From NCBI RefSeq assembly GCF_030295765.1, contig NZ_AP027292.1:3720001-3784000 (forward strand): a stretch of DNA of 64,000 bases. Reading direction: 5' to 3'. Each line of letters opens with the position of its first letter. Within the stretch, counting starts at the first letter, position 1. Both the position numbers and the translations under genes were made by a program. Source of the DNA: Neptuniibacter halophilus (GTDB taxonomy: Bacteria; Pseudomonadota; Gammaproteobacteria; Pseudomonadales; Balneatricaceae). Under the pieces are notes generated by a model. It was not told the origin of the DNA. It ran no database searches and worked only from the letters and a program-made list of their open reading frames with translations. Positions 53,856 to 62,398 of the stretch are shown piece by piece.

Positions 53856-55034
53856 TTATTCAGCCAGAACAGCCGCTGCTGCCTGTGCTGCCACACCGGT
53901 ATTGATCGGTGCCTGCATCGCGCTCAGTGTGTTCTCCAGTGCATCCAGACACAGCATGACGTTACGCTGAGTGCAGGCGCTGCCCATGAGGCCGATGCGC
54001 CATACTTTACCTGCCAGATCACCAAGCCCTGCGCCGATCTCCAGATTGTAGTTCTGCAGGAGCGCAGTGCGCACCTGAGCATCATCGACACCTTCAGGAA
54101 TCATAACGGAGTTGAGCTGTGGCAGACGGCTCTCTTCATCAACCAGAAAGCCGATCCCCATCGCTTCCAGCCCTGCGCGCAGTGCCAGATGCAGCTTCTG
54201 ATGACGGGCCCAGGCATTTTCCAGCCCTTCTTCCTCAACCATTACCAAAGCTTCATGCAAAGCGTAAAGGGAATTAACCGGAGCCGTATGGTGGTAGGCA
54301 CGTTTACCGCCGCCTCCCCAGTAACCCATGACCAGATTCTTATCCAGAAACCAGCTCGGCACCGGCGTTTTCCGGTTTTTCACGGCTTCAACTGCCCGAG
54401 GGCTGAAGCTGACCGGCGAGATACCCGGTGGGCAGGACAGACACTTCTGGGTACCAGAATAGATCGCATCGATTCCCCAGCCATCGACATCAACCTCAAT
54501 ACCACCCAGTGAGGTAACCGCATCGACAATCGTCAGGGCACCGTTTTCCTTGGCAATCTGGCATAAAGTGCGGGCATCGGAACGCACACCGGTCGACGTT
54601 TCGGCGTGAACAAAAGCCAGCACCTTAACATCATCATGTTCGGCAAAGGCTGCTTTTACTTTCTCAGGATCAACCGGCTTACCCCAGTCATCCTGCAACA
54701 AAATGCATTCGCCACCGAAGCGCTCAACATTCTCTTTCATCCGACCACCGAAAACGCCGTTCTGGCAGACAATCACCTTGTCACCCGGCTCAACCAGGTT
54801 AACAAAGCACGCTTCCATTCCGGCAGAACCCGGTGCGGAAACCGGTAGCGTGAGTTCGTTGTCGGTTTTGAACAGGCTTTTCAGCATGCCTTTAAGTTCA
54901 TCCATCATCCGGATGAATTCAGGATCAAGGTGGCCGATGGTGGGCCGCGCCATAGCAGCCAGTACACGTGGACTCACATCGGAGGGGCCCGGGCCCATCA
55001 GCGTCCGCTGGGGCGGGTGGAAAGAGGTTGTCAT
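53856..55034 (-). CDS. Alanine-glyoxylate / serine-glyoxylate aminotransferase family
   Basis: 392 residues, class V PLP aminotransferase. RTLMGPGPSDVSPRVL is the typical start; VDAVTSLGGIEVDVD and the PLP lysine Lys197 in SGTQKCLSCPPG are intact. HHTAPVNSLYALHEAL and VWRIGLMGSACTQRN close the fold. It transfers an amino group to glyoxylate, giving glycine, or acts as a phosphonate or serine-pyruvate aminotransferase; sequence alone does not separate these. Monocistronic, convergent with the TlpA-like gene. The last 20 residues (an Ala-rich tail) are unusual. Confidence 0.92.
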   Translation of the reverse strand: MTTSFHPPQRTLMGPGPSDVSPRVLAAMARPTIGHLDPEFIRMMDELKGMLKSLFKTDNELTLPVSAPGSAGMEACFVNLVEPGDKVIVCQNGVFGGRMKENVERFGGECILLQDDWGKPVDPEKVKAAFAEHDDVKVLAFVHAETSTGVRSDARTLCQIAKENGALTIVDAVTSLGGIEVDVDGWGIDAIYSGTQKCLSCPPGISPVSFSPRAVEAVKNRKTPVPSWFLDKNLVMGYWGGGGKRAYHHTAPVNSLYALHEALVMVEEEGLENAWARHQKLHLALRAGLEAMGIGFLVDEESRLPQLNSVMIPEGVDDAQVRTALLQNYNLEIGAGLGDLAGKVWRIGLMGSACTQRNVMLCLDALENTLSAMQAPINTGVAAQAAAAVLAE

Positions 55035-55078
55035 TATAAGGCCTTTACGCTCAGGTAGTTATAAAGGCCCTATTTGTA

Positions 55079-55831
55079 TCAGTTGGCTGCTAACTCGGCA
55101 ATCATCGCTATGATCATTTCAGCCGAATGTCTAGCAGCGGTGACCAGGAACTGATCAAAAGAGATACCGGATTCCTGACCGGCAATGTCAGACAGTGCAC
55201 GAATCACAATAAACGGGGTTTTAAACTGGGTACAGGTCTGAGCAATCGCCGCCGCTTCCATCTCAACCGCTTTCATCTGCGGAAACAGCTTACGTTTACG
55301 CTCAGTACGCGCCGGATCATTCATAAACTGATCGCCGGTACAGATCAGACCGCGTGTGGTCTGCATACCTTCCATACGGGCAATGCAGCGTTCCGCAATC
55401 TCTGCCAGCGTAGGGTCCGGGGAAAACGCAGCCGGCTGACGTGGTACCTGGCCATATTCATAACCGAAAACAGTCAGATCAACATCGTGATGACGCACTT
55501 CCGAGGAGATAACAATATCACCCACCTGAAGTGAAGGATCAAAACCGCCGGCAGACCCCGTATTGATAATGCAGTCCGGCTTGAAGACCTGCAGCAGAAT
55601 GGTTGTGCCAATCGCTGCATTCACTTTACCAATGCCGGATTTGAGCAGAACAATATCTTTACCATGGAGGGTACCGGTAAACAGGTGGTAACCCGCAATT
55701 TCATGGTCTTCCCGATCCTGAAGAGAGGACTTCAGCAGCTCAATCTCTTCATCCATCGCACCGATAATGCCGATACGTATATCACCGCTTTTCTGCTTCA
55801 GCAGATCCGCCAGGGTCTGTTCAGTGCTCAT
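55079..55831 (-). CDS. mtnN: 5'-methylthioadenosine/S-adenosylhomocysteine nucleosidase
   Basis: 250 residues. IGIIGAMDEEIELL holds the first acidic active-site residue; INTGSAGGFDPSLQVGDIV is the nucleoside-binding loop, and VEMEAAAIAQ and RALSDIAG hold the catalytic Glu and Asp of this family. It hydrolyses MTA and SAH, recycling adenine and ribosylated methionine precursors, and produces the AI-2 precursor where LuxS exists. Compared with E. coli it has about 17 extra N-terminal residues; no alternative downstream Met is available. Confidence 0.95.
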   Translation of the reverse strand: MSTEQTLADLLKQKSGDIRIGIIGAMDEEIELLKSSLQDREDHEIAGYHLFTGTLHGKDIVLLKSGIGKVNAAIGTTILLQVFKPDCIINTGSAGGFDPSLQVGDIVISSEVRHHDVDLTVFGYEYGQVPRQPAAFSPDPTLAEIAERCIARMEGMQTTRGLICTGDQFMNDPARTERKRKLFPQMKAVEMEAAAIAQTCTQFKTPFIVIRALSDIAGQESGISFDQFLVTAARHSAEMIIAMIAELAAN

Positions 55832-55981
55832 CTAACTTAGCTACCACCTGCCAGGTAATGGGGGTTTAAATTAAAGCGCGATTAGAGCACAGCTCCGGTT
55901 AAAAACCTAGCGCTCCGAGTATAGATTATTGGTTAATATGCCGTTTTTTTCCTCTCCGGCTTCGCCAGCAAACATAAGGCC

Positions 55982-56719
55982 TCAGAGCGGATACTTTCCC
56001 TGCCAGCCAAATTCAGAAAACAACTGCTGTGTGTACTCATCAACCGGAGCGGTAAAATGCATCGTTTCGCCCGTAGCCGGATGCCTGAAAGACAATTCGG
56101 TCGCCATCAACATCAGCCTGTCCAGATCGTAACGCGCCCGCAGGGCCTTGTTATGTTTGTTATCGCCATGCTTGGTGTCGCCGGCAATCGGATGAAAGAT
56201 ATGCTTCATATGCCGGCGAATCTGGTGCTTTCTGCCGGTCTCCGGCCGCACCTCGACCAGCGAGTAACGGGATTGCTCATAACGTCCAACCGGCATGTCG
56301 ATCTCGACCTGAGCAAGGCAACGGTAATTCGATACCGCTGACTGTGGCTCTTTATCCTGACTGGCATGTTTATCCGCAATTTTATCCAGTTGTTCCAGCA
56401 ACGGGTAATCGATACACCCCGCTTCAGGAACATAGCCACGGCACATGCAGAGATACGTTTTGGCGACATCCCGCTGCTCAAACAAAAGGTTAAGATCTCT
56501 GGCTATCTCTTTGTTTTTACCAAATAAAATAACCCCTGATGTAGGCCGGTCGAGACGATGTATTGTGTACGGGCTTCCCCCTTCGAAGTATTCTTTAAGC
56601 ATCGAAGCGAGGTTGGGTGTACCCCGTGGCGCAAGCCAGCTCGGATGCACCAGCAGACCGGAAGGCTTATTGATGGCGATCAGATGATCGTCCTCATAGA
56701 TAATATTCAGATCTGTCAT
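55982..56719 (-). CDS. truC: tRNA pseudouridine(65) synthase
   Basis: 245 residues, RluA-type. The catalytic motif is HRLDRPTSGVILFGK; YLCMCRGYVPEAG, RPETGRKHQIRRHMKHI and LDRLMLMATEL are characteristic. The motif set and length (E. coli TruC 260) fit TruC, which modifies U65 in tRNA-Ile and tRNA-Asp. The start ATG is at 56719. Divergent from the yccA-type gene. Confidence 0.9.
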   Translation of the reverse strand: MTDLNIIYEDDHLIAINKPSGLLVHPSWLAPRGTPNLASMLKEYFEGGSPYTIHRLDRPTSGVILFGKNKEIARDLNLLFEQRDVAKTYLCMCRGYVPEAGCIDYPLLEQLDKIADKHASQDKEPQSAVSNYRCLAQVEIDMPVGRYEQSRYSLVEVRPETGRKHQIRRHMKHIFHPIAGDTKHGDNKHNKALRARYDLDRLMLMATELSFRHPATGETMHFTAPVDEYTQQLFSEFGWQGKYPL

Positions 56720-56868
56720 GGCGGGGATCCCGTATAAAGCCGGTAATAGTTGGATAATCAGGAGCGCAGATTCTACCCCTGCGCAAATCTAAGTAAAGAA
56801 CCTTGAAAAACCAACCAAAATACTTATATATAAGGTAACTCAACAGGGAAATGAATTTCGAGGACACT

Positions 56869-57528
56869 ATGCGTAACATCAACACATATCAAACACAGTC
56901 CGGAGCCTCTGCGCTGCAGACCAACAAGGTGCTGAGAAACACCTATTTCCTGCTTGGTCTGACCCTCGCATGGTCCGCTCTGATCGCCGGTGTTGCTGCT
57001 GTGATGGCACTGCCCCATCCAGGCTTCCTGATCACCATCGTCGGCTTCTATGGCCTGCTCTATCTGACCGAGAAAAACCGCAACAGCGGTCTTGGCCTGC
57101 TGTTCGTATTTATGCTGACAGGCTTTATGGGCTACACCCTGGGGCCGATCATTAACTACGCCACTGTCGGCGGAGGCAGCGAGATTGTGATGACCGCACT
57201 GGGCGGTACAGCACTGGCATTCTTCGTTACTTCTGCATATGCCCTGACCACTAAACGCGACCTCTCCTTCCTGGCGGGCATGCTGATGACAGGCTTTGTG
57301 GTACTGATCGTGGCTGTCATTGCCAACATCTTCCTGCAGATGCCGGCACTGACACTGGCTATCTCTGCGATGTTTATCCTGTTCTCCTCTGCAGCGATCA
57401 TGTTCACTACTCAGCAGATCGTTAATGGCGGTGAGACTAACTACATCTCAGCGACGGTGACACTGTATGTCTCCATCTACAACATCTTTATCAGCCTGCT
57501 GAATATGCTTGGCATCATGGACGACTGA
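56869..57528 (+). CDS. YccA-type Bax inhibitor-1 family membrane protein
   Basis: 219 residues from ATG 56869, the same length as E. coli YccA; the upstream ATG at 56851 has its purine run too close, while GAGGA precedes the chosen start. Seven hydrophobic segments follow a short polar N-terminus (MRNINTYQTQSGASAL). Family landmarks include TALGGTALAFFVTSAYAL and ISIYNIFISLLNMLG-like end (YVSIYNIFISLLNMLG). E. coli YccA is a substrate and modulator of the FtsH protease; role here inferred. Followed by a strong terminator. Confidence 0.92.
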   Translation: MRNINTYQTQSGASALQTNKVLRNTYFLLGLTLAWSALIAGVAAVMALPHPGFLITIVGFYGLLYLTEKNRNSGLGLLFVFMLTGFMGYTLGPIINYATVGGGSEIVMTALGGTALAFFVTSAYALTTKRDLSFLAGMLMTGFVVLIVAVIANIFLQMPALTLAISAMFILFSSAAIMFTTQQIVNGGETNYISATVTLYVSIYNIFISLLNMLGIMDD

Positions 57529-57545
57529 TCGCCAGCCCCTTAAAC

Positions 57546-57585
57546 AAGCCCCGCTTTCTTTGTTAAGATGGCGGGGCTTTTTATT
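57546..57585 (+). terminator. Rho-independent terminator of the yccA-type gene
   Basis: Nine-bp stem AAGCCCCGC / GCGGGGCTT with a 16-nt loop and a T-run (TTTTATTT). It ends only about 17 bp before the tusD ATG, so tusD transcription must start close by or read through. Confidence 0.85.
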
Positions 57586-57601
57586 TCTACAGTATCCGGT
57601 T

Positions 57602-57994
57602 ATGAAATTTTCCTTAATTGTTCAGTCATCCCCCTGCAGCCAGCAGGCAGCTTCTACAGCCTTGCGTTATGCCAGAGCACTGCTCAGCGAAGGCCACGAG
57701 CTGTTTCGGGTTTTCTTCTATGCGGACGGCACCCTGATTGCTAACTCACAAATAGCACCACCACAGGATGAAACCCACCTTCCCGCAGAGTGGCAGACAC
57801 TGGCCAAAGAACACAAGCTGGATCTGGTTGTCTGCATTGCTGCGGCGGTTAAGCGAGGCGTACTCAGTGATCAGGAAGCGCAACGTTATGAAAAGCCCGC
57901 TGGTAATCTGGCTCCCCGGTTTGAGCTCTCCGGTCTTGGACAACTGGCAGAAGCCATTGCGCTGTCTGACCGCGTTGTGACGTTTGGGGGCTGA
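57602..57994 (+). CDS. tusD: Sulfur relay protein TusD
   Basis: 130 residues. MKFSLIVQSSPCSQQAASTALRYA is the DsrE-type start (key part: FSLIVQSSPCSQQAAST), and Cys78 in LVVCIAAAVKRG is at exactly the position of the sulfur-carrying Cys78 of E. coli TusD. In the TusBCD complex it accepts persulfide from TusA and passes it to TusE for 2-thiolation of tRNA wobble uridine by MnmA. It overlaps tusC by one base in an ATGA arrangement (58-kb order tusD, tusC, tusB, tusE). Confidence 0.95.
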   Translation: MKFSLIVQSSPCSQQAASTALRYARALLSEGHELFRVFFYADGTLIANSQIAPPQDETHLPAEWQTLAKEHKLDLVVCIAAAVKRGVLSDQEAQRYEKPAGNLAPRFELSGLGQLAEAIALSDRVVTFGG

Positions 57995-58362
57995 TGATGA
58001 GCGAGAATAAATCCGTTCTGATTATTAATCGCAGCGCCCCCTACGGTAGCAGCGCTGCACGTGAATCGCTGGATGTGGCCCTGACCTGCTCAATTTTCGA
58101 AATGCCGGTCAGCCTGCTGTTTCTGTCTGATGGCATTTTCCAGTTACTGCAGGGGCAGTCCCCTGAGGCACTTGAGCAGAAAAAGCTTGAGGCCATGCTC
58201 AGTGCCTTACCCATGTATGACATCGATCAGATACTGGTTTGCAGGGAAGACTTCGAACAACACGGCCTGAGCGAAGCGCAACTGTGCCTGCCGGTTCAAC
58301 TGATCGATGCCGATCAGATCGCTTCATTGATCCAGAAACACGACACGGTTTTGACCTTCTGA
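57994..58362 (+). CDS. tusC: Sulfur relay protein TusC
   Basis: 122 residues of the DsrF fold: SVLIINRSAPYGSSAARESLDVAL and FEMPVSLLFLSDGIFQLLQGQ are characteristic. It is a structural member of the TusBCD hexamer. Start overlaps the tusD stop; a second ATG one codon later is equally possible. Its TGA overlaps the tusB ATG, so all three genes are translationally coupled. Confidence 0.94.
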   Translation: MMSENKSVLIINRSAPYGSSAARESLDVALTCSIFEMPVSLLFLSDGIFQLLQGQSPEALEQKKLEAMLSALPMYDIDQILVCREDFEQHGLSEAQLCLPVQLIDADQIASLIQKHDTVLTF

Positions 58363-58658
58363 TGACCCTACACCTGCTGAATAAATCGCCTGAAAACCAA
58401 CCGTTGATTCAACGGATGCTGCAGAGCATGGCTCAGGGTGATGCCCTGCTTCTGATTGAGGATGGCGTGTACAACGCACTGCCTGCTTATCAGCCTGCCT
58501 TTAACAACCTTCCTGAGAATGTCTCCCTGTTTGCGCTCGAGGCTGACTACCAGGCCCGCGGCCTCACAGGCCAGATCTCTGCGCAGTTTACGCCTGCCAA
58601 CGACAGGATGTTTGTGCGCCTCAGTTGCGAACACTCCAAAGTCGTGAGCTGGTTTTAA
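58362..58658 (+). CDS. tusB: Sulfur relay protein TusB
   Basis: 98 residues. MTLHLLNKSPENQPLIQRML and GDALLLIEDGVYNAL match the DsrH family. The start ATG overlaps the tusC stop. It completes the TusBCD complex. The longer upstream frame lies over tusC and is not used. Confidence 0.93.
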   Translation: MTLHLLNKSPENQPLIQRMLQSMAQGDALLLIEDGVYNALPAYQPAFNNLPENVSLFALEADYQARGLTGQISAQFTPANDRMFVRLSCEHSKVVSWF

Positions 58659-58660
58659 TC

Positions 58661-58972
58661 ATGGGTATAGCATTTGACGACGAGGGCTACCTGCGCAATC
58701 TGGCAGACTGGAGCCCGGCTGTAGCAGAACAGGTCGCCAGCGCTGAAGGGATCGAGCTGAGCGCTGCACACTGGGAGATTATTGAGGTGATCCGCGATTT
58801 CTATCAGCAATTCGAACTCTCCCCCGCCATGCGCCCGCTGGTGAAAGCTGTTGCCATTAAATTAGGCCCGGAGAAAGGTAAGAGTATCTACCTTATGAAA
58901 CTGTTCCCGGGCAGCCCGGCCAAGCTCGTTGCTAAAATTGCCGGTTTACCCAAACCCGATAATTGCCTTTGA
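58661..58972 (+). CDS. tusE: Sulfur relay protein TusE (DsrC family)
   Basis: 103 residues. DEGYLRNLADWSPAVAEQVA, AHWEIIEVIRDFYQQF and GPEKGKSIYLMKLFPGSP are the DsrC motifs (quoted in parts of 20 residues or fewer). The penultimate Cys102 (ending NCL) carries the persulfide to MnmA. Starts 3 bp after tusB, giving an uninterrupted tusDCBE operon. Confidence 0.95.
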   Translation: MGIAFDDEGYLRNLADWSPAVAEQVASAEGIELSAAHWEIIEVIRDFYQQFELSPAMRPLVKAVAIKLGPEKGKSIYLMKLFPGSPAKLVAKIAGLPKPDNCL

Positions 58973-59184
58973 CAGACATCATAGTTCAGCCCATCTGGCT
59001 GAAATAATTAAAAAAATTACGCAATCATTTGTTTAAACCATACTCTAGCTGGTCTATCCTTTAACAAACAAATCAGCACAGCTTTCACCTGCGGTAAAGC
59101 TGTGGGATACTCGATTTTCAGTTGCTGCGGCTCTTTACCGAGCCCAACAGCCACCGGTAGTAAAACAGGTATAGGTAAATCACG

Positions 59185-59742
59185 ATGGGTCTAGAATCAG
59201 CTGCGGAACATCTGAAAAAACTGCAATCTGAACATATGATTGGTCAGGAGGCGAACGACGCCAAACGCGGCAATCAGGAAGAAGTGGTATACCACCAGTG
59301 GGCGACGTTTAAGGTAGACAACGAGCTCTACGGTGTCGATGTCATTCAGGTTAAAGAAGTCCTGCGCTACAGCGAAATTACACCGGTGCCCGGTGCGGAC
59401 TATTTTATTCTCGGCATTATCAACCTGCGTGGTAACGTGGTTACGGTAATCGATACCCGGCAGATGTTTGGCCTGAGCCGCCATGAACCGGACGACGACA
59501 CGCGCATCATCGTGGTTGAGTATAACGAACAGGAAGTGGTTGGGCTGGTAGTCGACAGCGTTGACGAAGTGATCAACCTGCCACAGCAGGATATCGATCG
59601 CGCACCCAACGCCACCGGCGAAGAGACGGCTAAGCGTTTTGTTCAGGGTGTTTGCTACTACAATAACATCCTGATTATCCTGCTTGATCTGCTGAAGATG
59701 CTGCAGAGCATCACCCCGATGGAAGTAAGTGACGAATTCTGA
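59185..59742 (+). CDS. cheW: Chemotaxis coupling protein CheW
   Basis: 185 residues. After a polar N-terminal extension of about 35 residues, the CheW fold runs from YHQWATFKVDNELYGVDV through VLRYSEITPVPGADYFILG, INLRGNVVTVIDTR and VDSVDEVINL. CheW links receptors to the CheA kinase. No other chemotaxis gene is near, so it is a solitary cheW with its own promoter in the 212-bp gap after tusE. Terminated at 59768-59793. Confidence 0.94.
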   Translation: MGLESAAEHLKKLQSEHMIGQEANDAKRGNQEEVVYHQWATFKVDNELYGVDVIQVKEVLRYSEITPVPGADYFILGIINLRGNVVTVIDTRQMFGLSRHEPDDDTRIIVVEYNEQEVVGLVVDSVDEVINLPQQDIDRAPNATGEETAKRFVQGVCYYNNILIILLDLLKMLQSITPMEVSDEF

Positions 59743-59767
59743 CATCTCCATCAGCAGAAATATGAAG

Positions 59768-59793
59768 AAAGGCTGCAACCGCAGCCTTTTTTT
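59768..59793 (+). terminator. Rho-independent terminator of cheW
   Basis: GGCTGC-AACC-GCAGCC stem, extended by AAA/TTT pairs, followed by seven T. Confidence 0.92.
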
Positions 59794-59798
59794 GTGCC

Positions 59799-60206
59799 CT
59801 ACCGACCGATATGAACGGCTATCTTGCGTGAGGAAGCATGATGTCTATGCTCCCAGCAAAACACACCCTGCCAGGTCCCCAGACATAACCGGCCGGATTT
59901 TATCGGTATCGACAAACTGGTGCTGGTCAGAGCACTTTTAATGTGGGCCGGCATATCATCCGCGCCCTCAAAGGTATGGGTGTAAAGCGAATCGTTTTCC
60001 GGCACCAACCGCGCCAGCCAGCGCTCAAGGTCATGCTGTGCACTGGGGTCGGCGTTCTCCTGAATCGTCAGGCTGGCGCTGGTATGCTGAATCAGCAACG
60101 TACACAACCCCTCCTCCGTCCCGGAACGATCAACCAGCGCCTGAACCTGCGCGGTGAACTCAAACAGGCCCTGACGACCGGTGCTGACTGTAAGAATCTC
60201 TACCAT
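59799..60206 (-). CDS. yjbQ: YjbQ family protein (UPF0047)
   Basis: 135 residues. The signature is complete: IQHTSASLTIQENADP, DMPAHIKSALTSTSLSIPI and GTWQGVFCWEHRHH. YjbQ proteins are small trimeric enzymes with reported thiamin-phosphate synthase activity in vitro; the true role is unclear. The start codon is only a few bases from the end of the mdh terminator hairpin, whose 3' arm contains the likely Shine-Dalgarno. Convergent with cheW. Confidence 0.93.
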   Translation of the reverse strand: MVEILTVSTGRQGLFEFTAQVQALVDRSGTEEGLCTLLIQHTSASLTIQENADPSAQHDLERWLARLVPENDSLYTHTFEGADDMPAHIKSALTSTSLSIPIKSGRLCLGTWQGVFCWEHRHHASSRKIAVHIGR

Positions 60207-60234
60207 AAAAAATGCCCCTCCGATGAAGGGGCAC
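60207..60234 (-). terminator. Terminator of mdh overlapping the yjbQ ribosome site
   Basis: On the minus strand TGCCCCT-TCATCGG-AGGGGCA is followed by a run of six T. The descending arm contains AGGGG, which sits about 9 nt upstream of the yjbQ ATG. Confidence 0.85.
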
Positions 60235-60262
60235 TTTAGCAGATCAGAACCGAAAACCCAGC

Positions 60263-61363
60263 TTACATAACCCGGTTAGTGGTCATAAATTTGCTATCAG
60301 AATCCGGCCCAGTGTTATCCGCATACAGGGTGACACCTGATCGCAGACAGATGGACAGGTTCTGATGGGACTCTTCTGTCTCCTCAGGCAGCAGGTGTTC
60401 GACCACCGCTTTCTCATCCAGCAACTCCTGTTCGGTTGCGGTCAGACGGCCACGACTGAAATCGTTCACATCAATATCGCGCACGATCTGATAACGGCCG
60501 TAGTTGCAGCGCACCGGGAAGGAAAAGAAGATCCCTTTGGTGATCCCGTAACTGCCATCACTGAGGATACCCATACTGATGATCTCGCCGGGTTCCGTAC
60601 CCAGCACCCAGTCACGCATCTGATCGACAATAGCCTGAGCTGCGGAGGCAGCACTGGACAATCCGCGGGCTTCAATGATCTCCGCGCCACGTTTCTGCAC
60701 TTTAGGAATAAACTCTTCGCGGTACCATGCAGTATCGATCTGAGCCATGGCGGGTTTATCCAGAATGGTCGCCTGATGCAGATCGGGATACTGAGTCGCG
60801 GAATGGTTACCCCAGATCATGATGCCACCGATATCACGGGTCGTCGCACCACAGTGGTTGGCGAGAATCCCCTTGGCGCGGTTATGATCGAGACGGGTCA
60901 GGCAGGTAAACTGCGACGGGCTCAGGTCGGGCGCATTGCGGCTGGCGATCAGCGCATTGGTATTAGCCGGATTACCGGTGACCAGCACTTTAACATCGCG
61001 GTTGGCAAAATCGTTCAGCGCCTTACCCTGACGGGCAAAAATCTGCGCGTTCTCTTCCAGAAGGTCGCTACGCTCCATTCCCGGACCACGTGGTTTAGCA
61101 CCGACCAGCAGTGCGTAGTGACAGTTTTTAAAACCATCTTCGACGTTGTCGTGCAGGGTAATGGTATGCAGCAGAGGATAAGCGCAATCCATCAGCTCCA
61201 TCGCCACGCCGCGCAGCGAATCCATCGCATGGGGCAGTTCAATCAGCTGCAGAATCACGGGCTGGTCTTTACCCATCATTTCGCCAGCGGCAATTTTAAA
61301 CAGCAGACTATAACTGATGGCACCTGCGGCACCGGTTACGGCTATACGAACAGGACGTCTCAT
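60263..61363 (-). CDS. mdh: Malate dehydrogenase with C-terminal extension
   Basis: 366 residues. The Rossmann start is [21 protein letters not shown]; family landmarks [23 protein letters not shown] (catalytic Asp/Arg), and [15 protein letters not shown] (catalytic His) are intact, identifying the cytosolic-type (type 2) NAD malate dehydrogenase. The glycine loop GAAGAIS differs from the common GAAGQIG at two positions; Ser in place of the last Gly occurs in related enzymes as I recall. Core enzymes end near residue 325; here 41 more residues follow (from [10 protein letters not shown] to TTNRVM). AGAGG precedes the ATG. Oxidises malate to oxaloacetate in the TCA cycle. Confidence 0.95.
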   Translation of the reverse strand: MRRPVRIAVTGAAGAISYSLLFKIAAGEMMGKDQPVILQLIELPHAMDSLRGVAMELMDCAYPLLHTITLHDNVEDGFKNCHYALLVGAKPRGPGMERSDLLEENAQIFARQGKALNDFANRDVKVLVTGNPANTNALIASRNAPDLSPSQFTCLTRLDHNRAKGILANHCGATTRDIGGIMIWGNHSATQYPDLHQATILDKPAMAQIDTAWYREEFIPKVQKRGAEIIEARGLSSAASAAQAIVDQMRDWVLGTEPGEIISMGILSDGSYGITKGIFFSFPVRCNYGRYQIVRDIDVNDFSRGRLTATEQELLDEKAVVEHLLPEETEESHQNLSICLRSGVTLYADNTGPDSDSKFMTTNRVM

Positions 61364-61495
61364 CGCTTAAAACCTCTTTGTCTATCTTCTTATTGAGAGA
61401 GTGTCTGAATGATACCAAAGTATAAACAGACCCAGAGGTAGTGTAATTAGTTCTCTGGTACAGAACTATTACAATTAACGACACTTAAGCACTAT

Positions 61496-62398
61496 TTAGA
61501 GACCCCGCATCCCTTCGGAGCGCAAAAACACCGAATCAGACTGATTCAGGGCCGCTTCAATCCGCTGCATCAACAGAGCCTTGTCGCGCCCCAGCACGCC
61601 TTTGAGGACAAGGTAGTTAGACGCATGATCACTGCGGAAAATCGTTTTCTCAAGCTCCAGGCTGCCGATCAGAACCTGCATCTCTTCGATTAACTGGCGC
61701 TGGTCGCACGCAATAAAGTCGCCGCCAAACTCTTTGCGGAAATGTGCCTCACCCTGACGAAAAAACAGCACCAGGGTAGCCAGATAATCTGGCTGAGCTT
61801 CATTAACCAGGCTGGCAGAATCCAGCGCATGCTGCTCGCTGTACGCCGCTCCTCCCATGCCGTTAATAATCATCACCGACGAACGCATCCCCGACTGGCG
61901 GATCTTCAGTAACGCCTCCAAAGTGGAATCATAGGTCTCACCTTTAGCGATCTTCTCCAGCACAAGGTTGTTGCCGCTTTCAGCACCGACATACATCAGC
62001 TCCAGACCCAGTTCACGCAGTTCACTGAGCTCTTCAACTGATTTATTCAGCAGATTCCGTGGCAGACAATAAGAGGAAACCCGGCGCACTGAGGGCAGAT
62101 GCTGACGAATCGATAGCAGAATCTCTTTCAGCCGCTTAAAGGAGAGCGCCATGGCGTCACCGTCTGCCAGAAAGACTTTGCGCACCGGCCCCAGTGCGGC
62201 GGCACAGCGCTTGATCTCGGCCTCGATCTCAGCCTGCGGTTTAGGCCGAAATTTTTTCTGCGGTAATGTATACATTTCGCAGAAGGTACAGTTATTCCAG
62301 CTACAACCGTTTGTAACCTGCAAAATCAGAGAACCGGCCTCACTGGGGGGCCGGAAAACCGGCTCGATGTAATCAATTGGCGGGTAGACCGGCATCAT
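61496..62398 (-). CDS. Radical SAM protein
   Basis: 300 residues. The [4Fe-4S] motif is CSWNNCTFC, followed by FLADGDAMALSFKRL and LELMYVGAESGNN, typical of an Elp3/MiaB-like radical SAM TIM barrel without a further recognisable domain. The end HASNYLVLKGVLGRDK is seen in uncharacterised relatives. Reaction unknown. The start overlaps the tatD stop (ATGA type), so the two are translationally coupled. Confidence 0.9.
   Translation of the reverse strand: MMPVYPPIDYIEPVFRPPSEAGSLILQVTNGCSWNNCTFCEMYTLPQKKFRPKPQAEIEAEIKRCAAALGPVRKVFLADGDAMALSFKRLKEILLSIRQHLPSVRRVSSYCLPRNLLNKSVEELSELRELGLELMYVGAESGNNLVLEKIAKGETYDSTLEALLKIRQSGMRSSVMIINGMGGAAYSEQHALDSASLVNEAQPDYLATLVLFFRQGEAHFRKEFGGDFIACDQRQLIEEMQVLIGSLELEKTIFRSDHASNYLVLKGVLGRDKALLMQRIEAALNQSDSVFLRSEGMRGL

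Noticed and set aside
60365..61396. Plus-strand open frame of 343 codons opposite mdh
   Set aside because: The minus-strand frame has all malate dehydrogenase motifs; the opposite frame is an antisense shadow.
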